Shown here: positions 8,337 through 16,522 of the stretch, in pieces
Numbering within the stretch: position 1 is the stretch's first letter
How the letters are laid out: each line of letters opens with the position of its first letter
Source: Clostridia bacterium
Lineage (GTDB): Bacteria > Bacillota > Clostridia > Oscillospirales > CAG-272
DNA: 54,113 nt
NCBI GenBank assembly: GCA_017456985.1
Contig: JAFTIH010000002.1
Coordinates: 1-54,113 of the forward strand
Direction of reading: 5' to 3'
Notes under the pieces: generated by a model
What the model was told of the DNA's origin: nothing
Databases searched by the model: none
The model's input: the letters and a program-made list of their open reading frames with translations, nothing else
Position numbers and translations under genes: made by a program

Positions 8337-8628
8337 TTGCCCTAGGCAAGAGAGAATAGTATGAACTCGGTTTTGAAGGGCAAATATCTGTATCATGCTT
8401 CGATATTTTTTCTTGCAATATCCGCATATTGCCGCAAAAAAATATCTCGCCTATCCTAAATATTTGCTCCTTAAAAACTCGTAAGACTCTCAAGCCTTAA
8501 TTTTATGATGATTTTGGTGCTTGGCGAACGCCGCCAAGTGTGGACTTTGCAAGTGAGTCAAGTGCCGAAAGCACTGAAAATTCAGGCTTGAGAGCGAGTT
8601 CGTACTATTCTCTCTTGCCTACGGGCAA
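8337..8628. mobile_element. MITE-like palindromic element with 7-bp target duplication
   Basis: A 292-bp element with long terminal inverted repeats: TTGCCC (8337-8342) with GGGCAA (8623-8628), then a 25-bp near-perfect pair at 8345-8369 and 8595-8619 (one mismatch). GTTATGA flanks it on both sides (8330-8336 and 8629-8635), as expected of a target-site duplication. Inside are two further imperfect palindromic arms, about 8370-8473 and 8484-8594, so the RNA would fold as a three-way junction. There is no coding capacity, so it would depend on a transposase elsewhere. It sits inside an array whose linker is also GTTATGAG, so the flanking repeat could instead pre-exist. Confidence 0.6.
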
Positions 8629-8758
8629 GTTATGAGTTATGAGAGGCTTCGCCACGTTATGAGTGCCTTCGGCACGTTTGCAGTGAGCGGGCATAAAGGA
8701 TTTATTTTATGCACGACCGAAGGACGTAAATTTCAAGATTACGCAATAACATTTCATC
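8629..8758. repeat. Hairpin array with GTTATGAG linkers
   Basis: Short GC hairpins with TTCG loops (GGCTTCGCC, GTGCCTTCGGCAC) alternate with the linker GTTATGAG, and later with a TTTATTTTATGCAC stretch. It has no coding potential. It resembles the arrays at 17.7 kb and 21.7 kb in design though not in exact linker sequence. Confidence 0.55.
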
Positions 8759-8760
8759 AA

Positions 8761-8790
8761 AAAGGAGCGTTTGCAAGAAACGCTCCTTTT
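8761..8790. terminator. Bidirectional terminator
   Basis: AAAGGAGCGTTT and AAACGCTCCTTT form a 12-bp stem with a 5-nt loop. It serves the minus-strand DUF4830 gene, with a T run also on the plus side. Confidence 0.8.
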
Positions 8791-8803
8791 CATTCTACTT
8801 ATT

Positions 8804-9277
8804 CTACTTTCCAAGCGGCTTTACGAAGCCCTTGCCCTCGCCCGTCCCCGTCAGGTCGGCACCGATGACGCGGTCGCGATAGGTGATGAGATTGGCATAG
8901 ACCTTGCCCTCATACCCCTCGTATCCCTCGATCTCGTAGGTATAGCGGGTGACCGTCTTACCCGTGTATTTTGACAGATCGAAGCCCTGCTCCTTTTGCA
9001 GCTCGTTATAGCCGAGAAGCACCGCGTCAAGCGTCGCGGGGAGCGCGTATTCTACCGTGCTTTTTGCGTCCCCCGTCGTTTGATACCCGAACGCCGAGAG
9101 AAAACCGCGGCGATCCGTTTCGGTGCGGATGCCCTCGTAGGAAACGGAGGACAGCACGGGCTCCTCGGCGGCGTAAAACGCGGAAAGCCCGATGAGCACG
9201 GACACGGAGAGCACAAGAATCAGCACGAAGCGAAGCGTCGTCGCCTTTACGGAATAAATAAACATGGCATATTCCAT
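8804..9277 (-). CDS. DUF4830 domain-containing protein, membrane-anchored
   Basis: A protein of about 157 residues with one N-terminal membrane segment (FVLILVLSVSVLIGLSAFYA) and an outside domain that matches DUF4830: a conserved YNELQKEQGFDLSKYTGKTV block followed by RYTYEIEGYEGY and a C-terminal GADLTG strand. Such proteins are small, Clostridia-specific and of unknown function, often near sporulation or housekeeping genes. The start is ATG 9277 (AAAGGA 6 nt upstream) or the next ATG at 9265; both lie in one arm of an inverted repeat. It has its own terminator at 8761-8790 and no clear partner gene. Confidence 0.75.
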   Translation of the reverse strand: MEYAMFIYSVKATTLRFVLILVLSVSVLIGLSAFYAAEEPVLSSVSYEGIRTETDRRGFLSAFGYQTTGDAKSTVEYALPATLDAVLLGYNELQKEQGFDLSKYTGKTVTRYTYEIEGYEGYEGKVYANLITYRDRVIGADLTGTGEGKGFVKPLGK

Positions 9278-9324
9278 CCTTTCTTTCACGACATCCTATG
9301 CAAAAGAAGGGGGGAATATGCCAT
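9264..9324 (-). promoter_or_regulatory. Inverted repeat covering the DUF4830 start codons
   Basis: ATGGCATATTCC (9264-9275) and GGAATATGCCAT (9313-9324) are a perfect 12-bp inverted repeat. In the minus-strand mRNA the downstream arm contains both candidate start codons and the loop contains the AAAGGA ribosome binding site, so folding could limit translation initiation. Confidence 0.4.
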
Positions 9325-9371
9325 ATGCGATAGAAAAGCCCGCAAGGATGAGAAAACGGACGAGCCGCGCC

Positions 9372-10163
9372 TTACAGTCCGAGCAAACGCTCGGCGTTTT
9401 TGTGGGTGATCTTCTCCCATTCATCCTGTGAAAGCCCAAGAGAGGACAAGAGCCGAAGCTCCATCTCGGCAGTATGCCAGGGGCTGTCCGTGCCAAACAG
9501 AAGGCGGTCGGCGCCGTGGCGCTCAAGAATCTTCTCGGCGTAGTATTTAGGCATCTGCGCGTAGCCGAAGGACGTGTCGAAATAGACGTCAGCCCCTGCA
9601 AGAAGCGCTAACACGTCGGCGTAGCACCCAACACCGCCCCAGTGTGCCGCCACGACGGGCGACTCAAACTGCTCGAGCGCGCGCACAAGCTTTTCGGGCG
9701 TGTTGCCGTAGGGCGGTGCAAAGCCGTAATCCACGCCCGCGTGAAAGACGGTCACAAGACCGAGCGAGGAGATCTTTTTATAGAGAGGAAAAAGTGCGGG
9801 ATCGTCCACCGAAAAGCCCTGATAGTCGGGGTGGAGCTTGACGCCCTTTAACCCCATCGCGGCGATCCGCTCCAGCTCTTCGAGAGCGTCGGGTGCCGAG
9901 GGGAAGACCGAACCAAAGGCGATCAGCTCTTCCCTCTCGTTTAAGCAGGCGGCAAAATCGTTGACGCTCTTTTGCTGGTGCGCGTTGGTCGCGATCGACA
10001 GCACCACCGAGCGGTCAACTCCGCTCGCCTTCATCCGTGTAACGAGTCCCCCCGCCGTTCCGTCCGTGTAATATTCCATACCACCCGACGCGTCCGACAG
10101 CTTTTCCACCGCCCTTGCGGCGATCCTGTCGGGAAACGCGTGGGTATGAAAATCGATCAGCAT
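9372..10163 (-). CDS. Amidohydrolase family protein (TIM-barrel metal hydrolase)
   Basis: A 263-residue protein of the Amidohydro_2/ACMSD-like group. The metal ligands HTH are at residues 6-8 (MLIDFHTHAFP), followed by KLHPDYQG, FHAGVDYG, VAAHWGGVG and the terminal metal-binding GTDSPWH. These are the usual positions of the H-x-H, His, His and Asp ligands. It is a probable hydrolase or decarboxylase of a small cyclic or carboxylated substrate; the substrate cannot be read from the sequence. Start ATG at 10161-10163 with AAGGAGA upstream. It stands alone on its strand, 94 nt before the DUF4830 start. Confidence 0.85.
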   Translation of the reverse strand: MLIDFHTHAFPDRIAARAVEKLSDASGGMEYYTDGTAGGLVTRMKASGVDRSVVLSIATNAHQQKSVNDFAACLNEREELIAFGSVFPSAPDALEELERIAAMGLKGVKLHPDYQGFSVDDPALFPLYKKISSLGLVTVFHAGVDYGFAPPYGNTPEKLVRALEQFESPVVAAHWGGVGCYADVLALLAGADVYFDTSFGYAQMPKYYAEKILERHGADRLLFGTDSPWHTAEMELRLLSSLGLSQDEWEKITHKNAERLLGL

Positions 10164-10267
10164 AGTTTCTCCTTACCTTAAATTGCCTTCTCTCAGTCGA
10201 GAGAAGGCAATTTGTAAAGTATTGTTTGCATTTTTATGGGTTTGTATGCATCGCAAGCAAAGACGCC

Positions 10268-10604
10268 TACGGGAAATTTAAGTCGTTAACGAAAATCCCA
10301 AGGCCCCGTCTTTTGCTTGAAAAAGAGCTTACAATTTTCCGTAGGCTAGGCGTGAAGTCGGGGGAGCTATGCTTAGCACTGCCCTCCGCGAACAACGGCG
10401 CATACGGGAAATTTAAGTCGTTAACGAAAATCCCAAGGTCCCGTCTTTTGCTGAAAAAGAGCTTACAATTTTCCGTAGGCTAGGCGTGAAGTCGGGGGAG
10501 CTGTGCTTAGCACTGCCCCCCGCGAACAACGACGCATACGGGAAATTTAAGCCTTTTTCAATTAGCACTGCCCCCCGCGAACAACCACGCATACGGGAAA
10601 TTTA
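10268..10604. repeat. Tandem repeat (135/134/55 bp) running into the ileS stop
   Basis: The phrase TACGGGAAATTTAAG recurs at 10268, 10403, 10537 and 10592, giving units of 135, 134 and 55 bp. The first two units are nearly identical; the third is internally deleted. The last copies contain TTAAGCCTTTTTCA, which in the final copy is the 3' end and stop codon of ileS, so part of the ileS end was duplicated with the repeat. It fills most of the 438-nt gap between the amidohydrolase and ileS genes; I see no gene in it. Confidence 0.85.
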
Positions 10605-13600
10605 AGCCTTTTTCAAAAAGAGCGTTGCCTTTTCATCATTAATAGCCCACTCTTTTCCTCCAACGATCTGTGCATCCGCATAGATAAAACCGTCCGCGAG
10701 AACGACGGCGGCGATCTTGCCCTCGTTTGCCTTGGCAACTGCGGTCAGCTTTTCGGATGCCGCGAGCGTCACGTAGATGTGGTCGGTCACGTCGAAGCCG
10801 TTTTCCTTGCGCATCGTCTGGATCTTGCTGACGAGCTCGTTGACGTAGCCCTCCTCGATCAGCTCGGGAGTGAGGGTAACATCGAGCACGACGGTCACGC
10901 CGCGGTCGGAAGCCGTTTCAAAGCCGGGCATCTTGACGGCGTCGATGAGCAGGTCGTCCTTGGTCAGCTCGGCAACCGTGTCGCCTACGGTGATCTTGAG
11001 CACGCCGCTCTCCTCAAGCTCTGCCATCGCCGCGTTGCCGTCCAGCGTATCGAGCGCCGCACGGATGCCGCCGAGGATCTTGCCGTACTTGGGACCCACG
11101 GTACGAAGCTGGGGCTTGAAGGTGTAGGTGGTGAAGCGGGAGAGGTCGTCGGTAAAGACGATCTCTTTGACGTTCAGCTCGTCCTTGATGATGTCGCAGA
11201 AGAATGCGGGAAGCGCCTCGTCCGCCTTGACGAACATTCTGCCGATGGGCTGACGGTTCTTGACCGAGGCGGCGTTTCTTGCGCTTCGACCCAGAACGGT
11301 CACAGCAAGGACCTCCTTCATCCGCGCCTCAAGCTCTGCATCGATGCGCGAAGCGTCGGACACGGGGTAAGAGCAAAGATGCACGCTGCGAGGTGCGGAC
11401 GCGTCCTGCTCTGCTACGAGGTTCTGATACATATTTTCCGCCATAAAGGGCAGAAGAGGAGCAACTGCCTTGACGGTGGTCACGAGTGCGGTGTAGAGCG
11501 TGGAGTACGCGGCGATCTTGTCCGCCGTCATCTCCTTGCCCCAGAAGCGCTCGCGGTTGCAACGCACGTACCAGTTGGAAAGCTCGTCCACGAAGTCGTC
11601 GAGCAGGCGGGTCGCCTCGGGGATCGCGTACGCTTCGAGATTCTTATCCACGCCGCCCACCATCGTGTGCAGACGCGAGAGGAGCCACTTATCCATCACG
11701 GTGAGGGCGCCCTCGTCAAGCACGTGCCTCTTGGGATCGTAGCCGTCAATCCCCGCGTACAGTGTAAAGAACGCGTAGGTGTTCCACAGCGTACCCATAA
11801 AGCGGCGCTGTCCCTCCACGACTGCCTCGCGATAGAAGCGGTTGGGAAGCCAGGGTGCAGAATTGGAATAGAAGTACCAGCGGATGGCGTCCGCGCCGAA
11901 CTCCTCAAGTGCCTCGAAGGGATCGACCGCATTACCCTTGGACTTGGACATCTTCTGTCCGTCCTTGTCCAGCACGTGACCCAGCACGAGAACGTTCTTG
12001 TAGGGCGCCTTATCAAAGATGAGCGTGGAGATCGCCATCAGCGAATAGAACCAGCCGCGCGTCTGGTCAACGCCCTCGGAAATCCAATCCGCAGGGAAAT
12101 GCGCGTCGAAGATCTCCTTGTTTTCAAAGGGGTAGTGCCACTGCGCGAAGGGCATCGCACCCGAGTCAAACCAGCAGTCGATGACCTCGGGAACGCGGCG
12201 CATCTCGCCGCCGCAATCGGGGCAGCGAAGCGTCACGGCGTCGATATAGGGACGGTGAAGCTCAATATCCTCGGGGCAGTTGTCCGACATCGCACGAAGC
12301 TCCTCAATCGAGCCGATGGCGTGCGTCTTGCCGCAGGAGCACTCCCAGATGTTAAGAGGCGTACCCCAATAGCGGTTACGGGAAAGACCCCAGTCCTGAA
12401 TGTTTTCGAGCCAGTCGCCAAAGCGTCCCTTACCCACGTTCTCGGGGATCCAGTTGACGGTCGCGTTGTTGCGAAGCAGCTGCTCCTTGACTGCCGTCAT
12501 ACGGATAAACCAGCTCTCGCGGGCGTAGTAGATGAGGGGGGTGTTGCAGCGCCAGCAATGGGGATAATCGTGCTCGAATTTGGGGGCGGAGAAGAGCTTG
12601 CCCTCTTTATCAAGGTCAACGAGCACGAGGGGGTCAGCATCCTTGACAAACTTGCCCGCGTAGGGGGTCTCTGCCGTCATCTCGCCCTTGCCGTCCACGA
12701 ACTGCACGAAGGGCAGGTCGTAGTTTCTTCCCACGCGGGAGTCGTCCTCACCAAACGCGGGCGCGATATGAACGATACCCGTACCGTCGGACATCGTAAC
12801 GTAGCCGTCCGCCGTCACGAAGTGTGCCTTTTTCTTCTGTCTTGCCGCCTCGGCGCCCGTGCAGGCGAAGAGGGGCTCGTATTCCAAGCCCTCAAGCTCG
12901 GCACCCGTCATGCGGGTGATGATTTCGTAAGCGGGCGCGCCGTCCTTGCCGAGCGATCCCAGCACCGCGTCAAGCAGTGCCTCTGCCATATAGTAGGTAT
13001 AGCCGTCAGCCGCCTTCACCTTGACGTAGGTTTCCTTGGGGTTGACGCAAAGCGCGACGTTGGAGGGAAGCGTCCAGGGCGTGGTCGTCCAAGCAAGCAG
13101 ATAAGCGTCCTCGCTCTTGACGCGGAAGCGCACGACTGCCGAACGTTCCTTGACCGTCTTATAGCCCTGCGCGACCTCGTGGCTCGAAAGCGGGGTGCCA
13201 CAACGGGGGCAATAGGGGACGATTTTGAAGCCCTTGTAGAGCAGTCCCTTGTCGAAGATCTTTTTGAGCGCCCACCACTCGGACTCGATGAAGGAGTCGT
13301 GATAGGTGACGTAAGGGTCGTTCATATCCGCCCAGAAGCCAACGCGGTCGGAGAAATCCTCCCACATTCCCTTATACTTCCAAACGCTCTCCTTGCACTT
13401 GCCGATAAAGGGGTCAAGACCGTATTTCTCGATCTGCTCCTTGCCGTCAAGACCGAGAAGCTTCTCGACCTCAAGCTCAACGGGAAGACCGTGCGTATCC
13501 CAGCCCGCCTTACGAATGACCTCGTAGCCCTTCATCGTGCGGTAACGGGGGATCATATCCTTGATGACGCGCGTAAGCACGTGACCGATATGCGGCTTGC

Positions 13601-13754
13601 CGTTTGCGGTGGGGGGACCGTCGTAGAAGGTGAAGGAGGGCGCGCCCTCTCTCTCCCTTACACTCTCTTCAAAAATGCCTTTTTCATTCCAGAAACGCAG
13701 CGTTTCTGCCTCTCTTTCGCGGAAAGAGAGATTGGTGTCAACCTTCTTGAACAT
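10602..13754 (-). CDS. ileS: Isoleucine--tRNA ligase
   Basis: A 1050-residue class I aminoacyl-tRNA synthetase that charges tRNA-Ile. HIGH is present in GKPHIGHVLTRVIKD near residue 57, KMSKS in DKDGQKMSKSKGNAVD, and the CP1 editing domain lies between (WTTTPWTLPSN). Length and N-terminus (FKKVDTNLSFREREAETLRFWNEKG) resemble the longer, eukaryote-like IleS2 type, which in other bacteria is often insensitive to mupirocin; that is an inference from family resemblance. It is preceded by a T-box leader and a consensus promoter. The stop codon lies in a copy of the downstream tandem repeat. Confidence 0.97.
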   Translation of the reverse strand: MFKKVDTNLSFREREAETLRFWNEKGIFEESVREREGAPSFTFYDGPPTANGKPHIGHVLTRVIKDMIPRYRTMKGYEVIRKAGWDTHGLPVELEVEKLLGLDGKEQIEKYGLDPFIGKCKESVWKYKGMWEDFSDRVGFWADMNDPYVTYHDSFIESEWWALKKIFDKGLLYKGFKIVPYCPRCGTPLSSHEVAQGYKTVKERSAVVRFRVKSEDAYLLAWTTTPWTLPSNVALCVNPKETYVKVKAADGYTYYMAEALLDAVLGSLGKDGAPAYEIITRMTGAELEGLEYEPLFACTGAEAARQKKKAHFVTADGYVTMSDGTGIVHIAPAFGEDDSRVGRNYDLPFVQFVDGKGEMTAETPYAGKFVKDADPLVLVDLDKEGKLFSAPKFEHDYPHCWRCNTPLIYYARESWFIRMTAVKEQLLRNNATVNWIPENVGKGRFGDWLENIQDWGLSRNRYWGTPLNIWECSCGKTHAIGSIEELRAMSDNCPEDIELHRPYIDAVTLRCPDCGGEMRRVPEVIDCWFDSGAMPFAQWHYPFENKEIFDAHFPADWISEGVDQTRGWFYSLMAISTLIFDKAPYKNVLVLGHVLDKDGQKMSKSKGNAVDPFEALEEFGADAIRWYFYSNSAPWLPNRFYREAVVEGQRRFMGTLWNTYAFFTLYAGIDGYDPKRHVLDEGALTVMDKWLLSRLHTMVGGVDKNLEAYAIPEATRLLDDFVDELSNWYVRCNRERFWGKEMTADKIAAYSTLYTALVTTVKAVAPLLPFMAENMYQNLVAEQDASAPRSVHLCSYPVSDASRIDAELEARMKEVLAVTVLGRSARNAASVKNRQPIGRMFVKADEALPAFFCDIIKDELNVKEIVFTDDLSRFTTYTFKPQLRTVGPKYGKILGGIRAALDTLDGNAAMAELEESGVLKITVGDTVAELTKDDLLIDAVKMPGFETASDRGVTVVLDVTLTPELIEEGYVNELVSKIQTMRKENGFDVTDHIYVTLAASEKLTAVAKANEGKIAAVVLADGFIYADAQIVGGKEWAINDEKATLFLKKA

Positions 13755-13780
13755 ATTTTCAGACCTCCGTCAGTTTTTTA

Positions 13781-14012
13781 CAAAAGAAAAAGGCGCCTCG
13801 CACGAACGAGAACACCCGGGAAAACCACTCATTCCATACCCACGATATGTTGCCCTTTTACGGCGGGCGCCCGTCGCGCCTTACTCCCTTCGGGCGCGCG
13901 GCTCGGGAGTGATCTTCGCAAAGGTCGTCACCTGCCGCCTTGCACCGTACGCGGCTCGCTAAAGGGACCCATCCTTCGTTACTCTCTCCGTCATTGCCTT
14001 TATGATTTTACT
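13781..14012 (-). promoter_or_regulatory. T-box leader of ileS (Ile specifier ATC)
   Basis: On the minus strand a leader of about 230 nt shows T-box features. It begins with an AGAGAGTAACG-like stem I base, then an apical AGCGAGCC...GGTG-AAGGCGGC region, then GCGAAGATCACTCC, where ATC (13913-13911) fits an isoleucine specifier. Later TGGT (13827-13824) can pair with the tRNA-Ile ACCA end. The leader ends in a GGTG..CTCG/CGAGGCGCC terminator stem (13792-13816) with a T run. Uncharged tRNA-Ile should favour antitermination and raise ileS expression. The T-box bulge sequence deviates from the common GGTGGNACCGCG form. Confidence 0.8.
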
Positions 14013-14018
14013 TCAAGT

Positions 14019-14047
14019 ATTATAATATATTTTTTTGTTTCTGTCAA
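14019..14047 (-). promoter_or_regulatory. Promoter of ileS
   Basis: On the minus strand, TTGACA (14047-14042), a 17-bp spacer and TATAAT (14024-14019): a consensus sigma-A promoter just upstream of the T-box leader. Confidence 0.85.
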
Positions 14048-14107
14048 GTCTTTTTTCTTCACAAAAAGATAAAAAGCCAAAAAGTTAAACTTTTTACAAA
14101 AAAGGGC

Positions 14108-14136
14108 TTTATTTCCGCCCTCGGCTGTTGTATAAT
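14108..14136 (+). promoter_or_regulatory. Possible promoter toward the U32 peptidase
   Basis: TATAAT at 14131-14136 has only a weak TTTATT (14108-14113) at the 17-bp position. Transcription would run through the tandem repeat that follows. Confidence 0.35.
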
Positions 14137-14180
14137 AAAGTGATAAAAGAATTTTTTTACGGTTTGACGGATTTTAACCT

Positions 14181-14423
14181 TGCCCCGCGCAAGTAACGAC
14201 GCATCTACACGTTTTCGTCAACCACGGTTTGATGAAAGCTTGTGGAGGCGAGGCAGCTTGCGAGGGTGCCGTACCGCCGCCGTACTGCCCCGCGCAAGTA
14301 ACGACGCATCTACACGTTTTCGCCAACCACGGTTTGATAAAAACTTGTAGAGGCGAGGCAGCTTGCGAGGGTGCCGTACCGCCGTACTGCCCCGCGCATG
14401 TAACGACGCATCTACACGTTTTC
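14181..14423. repeat. Tandem repeat of about 105 bp before the U32 peptidase gene
   Basis: TGCCCCGCGCAAGTAACG recurs at 14181, 14286 and (with one change) 14388, giving units of 105 and 102 bp plus a partial third copy. Each unit also contains GAGGCGAGGCAGCTTGCGAGG. The junction phrase CCCCGCG..AACGACGCAT is shared with the 10.3 kb array. Open reading frames through it are repeat translations, not genes. Confidence 0.8.
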
Positions 14424-14450
14424 GTCAACCGTTCAGAAAGGAGGAGCCGT

Positions 14451-16469
14451 ATGAACCGCAAAGCTATTCTTCCCGAGCTTCTTGCGCCCGCAGGGAGCGA
14501 AGAGGCGCTTCTTGCCGCCTGTGCCGCAGGCGCCGACGCCGCATATCTCGGCGTTGCCGAGGGCGTATCCAACGCGCGCACGCTTGCCGAAAACTTCACG
14601 CGCGAGCAGCTTTTACGGCTCATCCCGCTTGCCCACGCCCACGGCGTGCGCATCTACGTCACGCTCAACACCCTCGTTTACGACCGCGAGATGCCCGCCC
14701 TGCTTGACCTTGCCCGTTTCCTTTACGAGGCGGGCGCGGACGCGCTCATCGTCGCAGATCTCGGACTCGCGCGCGCCCTGCGCGAGGCACTTCCCGACCT
14801 TCCCCTGCACGCATCCACGCAAGCCTTCACCCATTCCGCACGCGGCGTGCGCGCGCTCTCGGCGCTCGGCTTTTCCCGCGTGGTGCTTGCACGCGAGCTT
14901 TCCGAGGCAAATATCCGCGAAGCCACCAAAAGCACCCCCGCCGAAACGGAGATCTTCTTGCACGGCGCGCTTTGCGTGTCCCATTCGGGACAGTGCCTGT
15001 TTTCCTCGCTCGTGGGCGGTCGAAGCGGCAACCGCGGCGCCTGCGCCCAGCCCTGCCGTCTGCCCTACGGGGAGGGGTACCCCTTAAGCTTAAAGGACTA
15101 CTGCCTTGCGCGGCATATCCCCGCGCTCATCGATAGCGGCGTCGCCTCGCTCAAAATTGAGGGACGCATGAAAAGCCCCGCCTACGTATACGGCGTCACG
15201 CGCATTTACCGCCGTCTTCTCGACGAGCGCCGCGCCGCAACGGACGCCGAAATGGAAGCGCTCGCGCGCATCTTCTCGCGCGACGGCTTTACCGACGGTT
15301 ATTTTACGGGCGACCTCTCGCATATGGGCGGCGTGCGCCGCGCCGAAGATAAAGCGGCGTCACGCGAGGAGAGCACCGTCCCACCCCTCGCTCCCGTCCC
15401 GCTTCATATCGAAGCCGCCATTCGGGCAAACCGCCCCGCCGCGCTTGCGCTTACCCTTCGCACAAGGGAGGGCAAGGAGCACCGCGTGCGCATAGAGGGC
15501 GAGGTGCCGCTCGTCGCCGAGCGCGCCGCACTAACCCCTGAAAATGTAAACGAGCGGTTAGCAAAACTCGGGGGAACGGGCTTTGCCGCCGCCGAGATTT
15601 CTCTCTCACTTGACGAAGGGCTGTTCCTGCCCGTCGGCGCGCTCAACGCCCTGCGCCGCGCGGCGGTAGAGGCTCTTTACGCGTCGCTCCGCACCCGCAC
15701 CGAGGAAGCCGCCCCGCCCACAGCGGCGGAGCAAGGCACCCCCGCACCCCTTGCGTTAGCGCGTACCGCGCAGTTTTTCCGCGCAGACACCTTCGTCGGG
15801 ACGGATACGCAGGATTTTGACGCGTGTTTTTTATCCCTCGCACAGTTTGACGCGCTTCCCAAGGAGGGCAAAACGCCAAACGGCGTCGCCCTGCCCCCCG
15901 TGATTTTTGACAGTGAGGAGAGCGCCGTCAAGCGGGCGCTTCTTGCCCTCGCCGCACGCGGGGTGCGCTACGCGCTCGTGTCCTCGCTCGGCGCCGTATC
16001 GCTCGCGAAGGAATGCGGATTTCTCCCCTTCGGGGACTTCCGTTTGAACATCACCAACGAAAAAAGCGCCGCACTCTATCGCGAAATGGGGCTTTGCGGC
16101 TTTCTTTCGGCGGCGGAGCTTGCCCCGTCCGCCGCGCGCCGTCTTGGCGCCTCGACCGTCGTTTACGGGCGCATCCCGCTGATGCTCACCGAGCGTTGCT
16201 TCGTCAAGGAGAGCGCAGGGTGCGGCGCGTGCGGACGCTTCTCCCTTCTCGACCGCAAGGGCGTGCGCTTCCCCGTTTTGCGCGAGGCACCCCACCGCGC
16301 GCTCGTCGTCAACAGCGTCCCCACCTATCTCGGGGACACGCGCGACGGCGAGGGCGTAGGCGCCCACTTCCTCTTTACCGTCGAGAGCGCGCGCGAGGCA
16401 AACGATGTCCTGCGCGCCGCCTCTCGCCGCGCGCCGCTTGCAAAGCCCGTGCGCCGCGCCTTCAAATAA
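14451..16469 (+). CDS. U32 family peptidase (RlhA/TrhP-like)
   Basis: A 672-residue protein. The N-terminal domain (LLAPAGSEEALLAACAAGADAAYLGV, then HGALCVSHSGQCLFSS and GNRGACAQPCRLPY) is the U32 core, and LKIEGRMKSPAYVY is its conserved signature. The cysteines of the middle segment and the later CGACGRF match the metal or iron-sulfur-cluster cysteines of U32 proteins. Characterised relatives are mostly involved in tRNA or rRNA hydroxylation (TrhP, RlhA) rather than proteolysis, so an RNA-modification role is likely here. The length fits the longer RlhA-like form. The ATG at 14451 has AAAGGAGG upstream; in-frame codons before it fall in the tandem repeat. Confidence 0.88.
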   Translation: MNRKAILPELLAPAGSEEALLAACAAGADAAYLGVAEGVSNARTLAENFTREQLLRLIPLAHAHGVRIYVTLNTLVYDREMPALLDLARFLYEAGADALIVADLGLARALREALPDLPLHASTQAFTHSARGVRALSALGFSRVVLARELSEANIREATKSTPAETEIFLHGALCVSHSGQCLFSSLVGGRSGNRGACAQPCRLPYGEGYPLSLKDYCLARHIPALIDSGVASLKIEGRMKSPAYVYGVTRIYRRLLDERRAATDAEMEALARIFSRDGFTDGYFTGDLSHMGGVRRAEDKAASREESTVPPLAPVPLHIEAAIRANRPAALALTLRTREGKEHRVRIEGEVPLVAERAALTPENVNERLAKLGGTGFAAAEISLSLDEGLFLPVGALNALRRAAVEALYASLRTRTEEAAPPTAAEQGTPAPLALARTAQFFRADTFVGTDTQDFDACFLSLAQFDALPKEGKTPNGVALPPVIFDSEESAVKRALLALAARGVRYALVSSLGAVSLAKECGFLPFGDFRLNITNEKSAALYREMGLCGFLSAAELAPSAARRLGASTVVYGRIPLMLTERCFVKESAGCGACGRFSLLDRKGVRFPVLREAPHRALVVNSVPTYLGDTRDGEGVGAHFLFTVESAREANDVLRAASRRAPLAKPVRRAFK

Positions 16470-16522
16470 CCAAAGTCCGCCGCAAGCGCGCGGCAACCGA
16501 CTACGAAAGGACGTCCTCTTTT

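Noticed and set aside
10226-10483. Small plus-strand ORF with a repeated KSLTKIPR peptide
   Set aside because: It is simply the translation of the 135-bp tandem repeat.
13755-14050. Small coding genes upstream of ileS
   Set aside because: The region is explained by the T-box leader and promoter; candidate frames have no ribosome binding site.
10779-14072. Long plus-strand open frame (over 1000 codons) across the ileS region
   Set aside because: It is the antisense shadow of ileS in GC-rich codons and runs through the T-box; there is no ribosome binding site or protein family similarity.
14229-14450. In-frame upstream extension of the U32 peptidase
   Set aside because: The extension translates the 105-bp repeat (ACEGAVPP twice), while a strong AAAGGAGG precedes the ATG at 14451.
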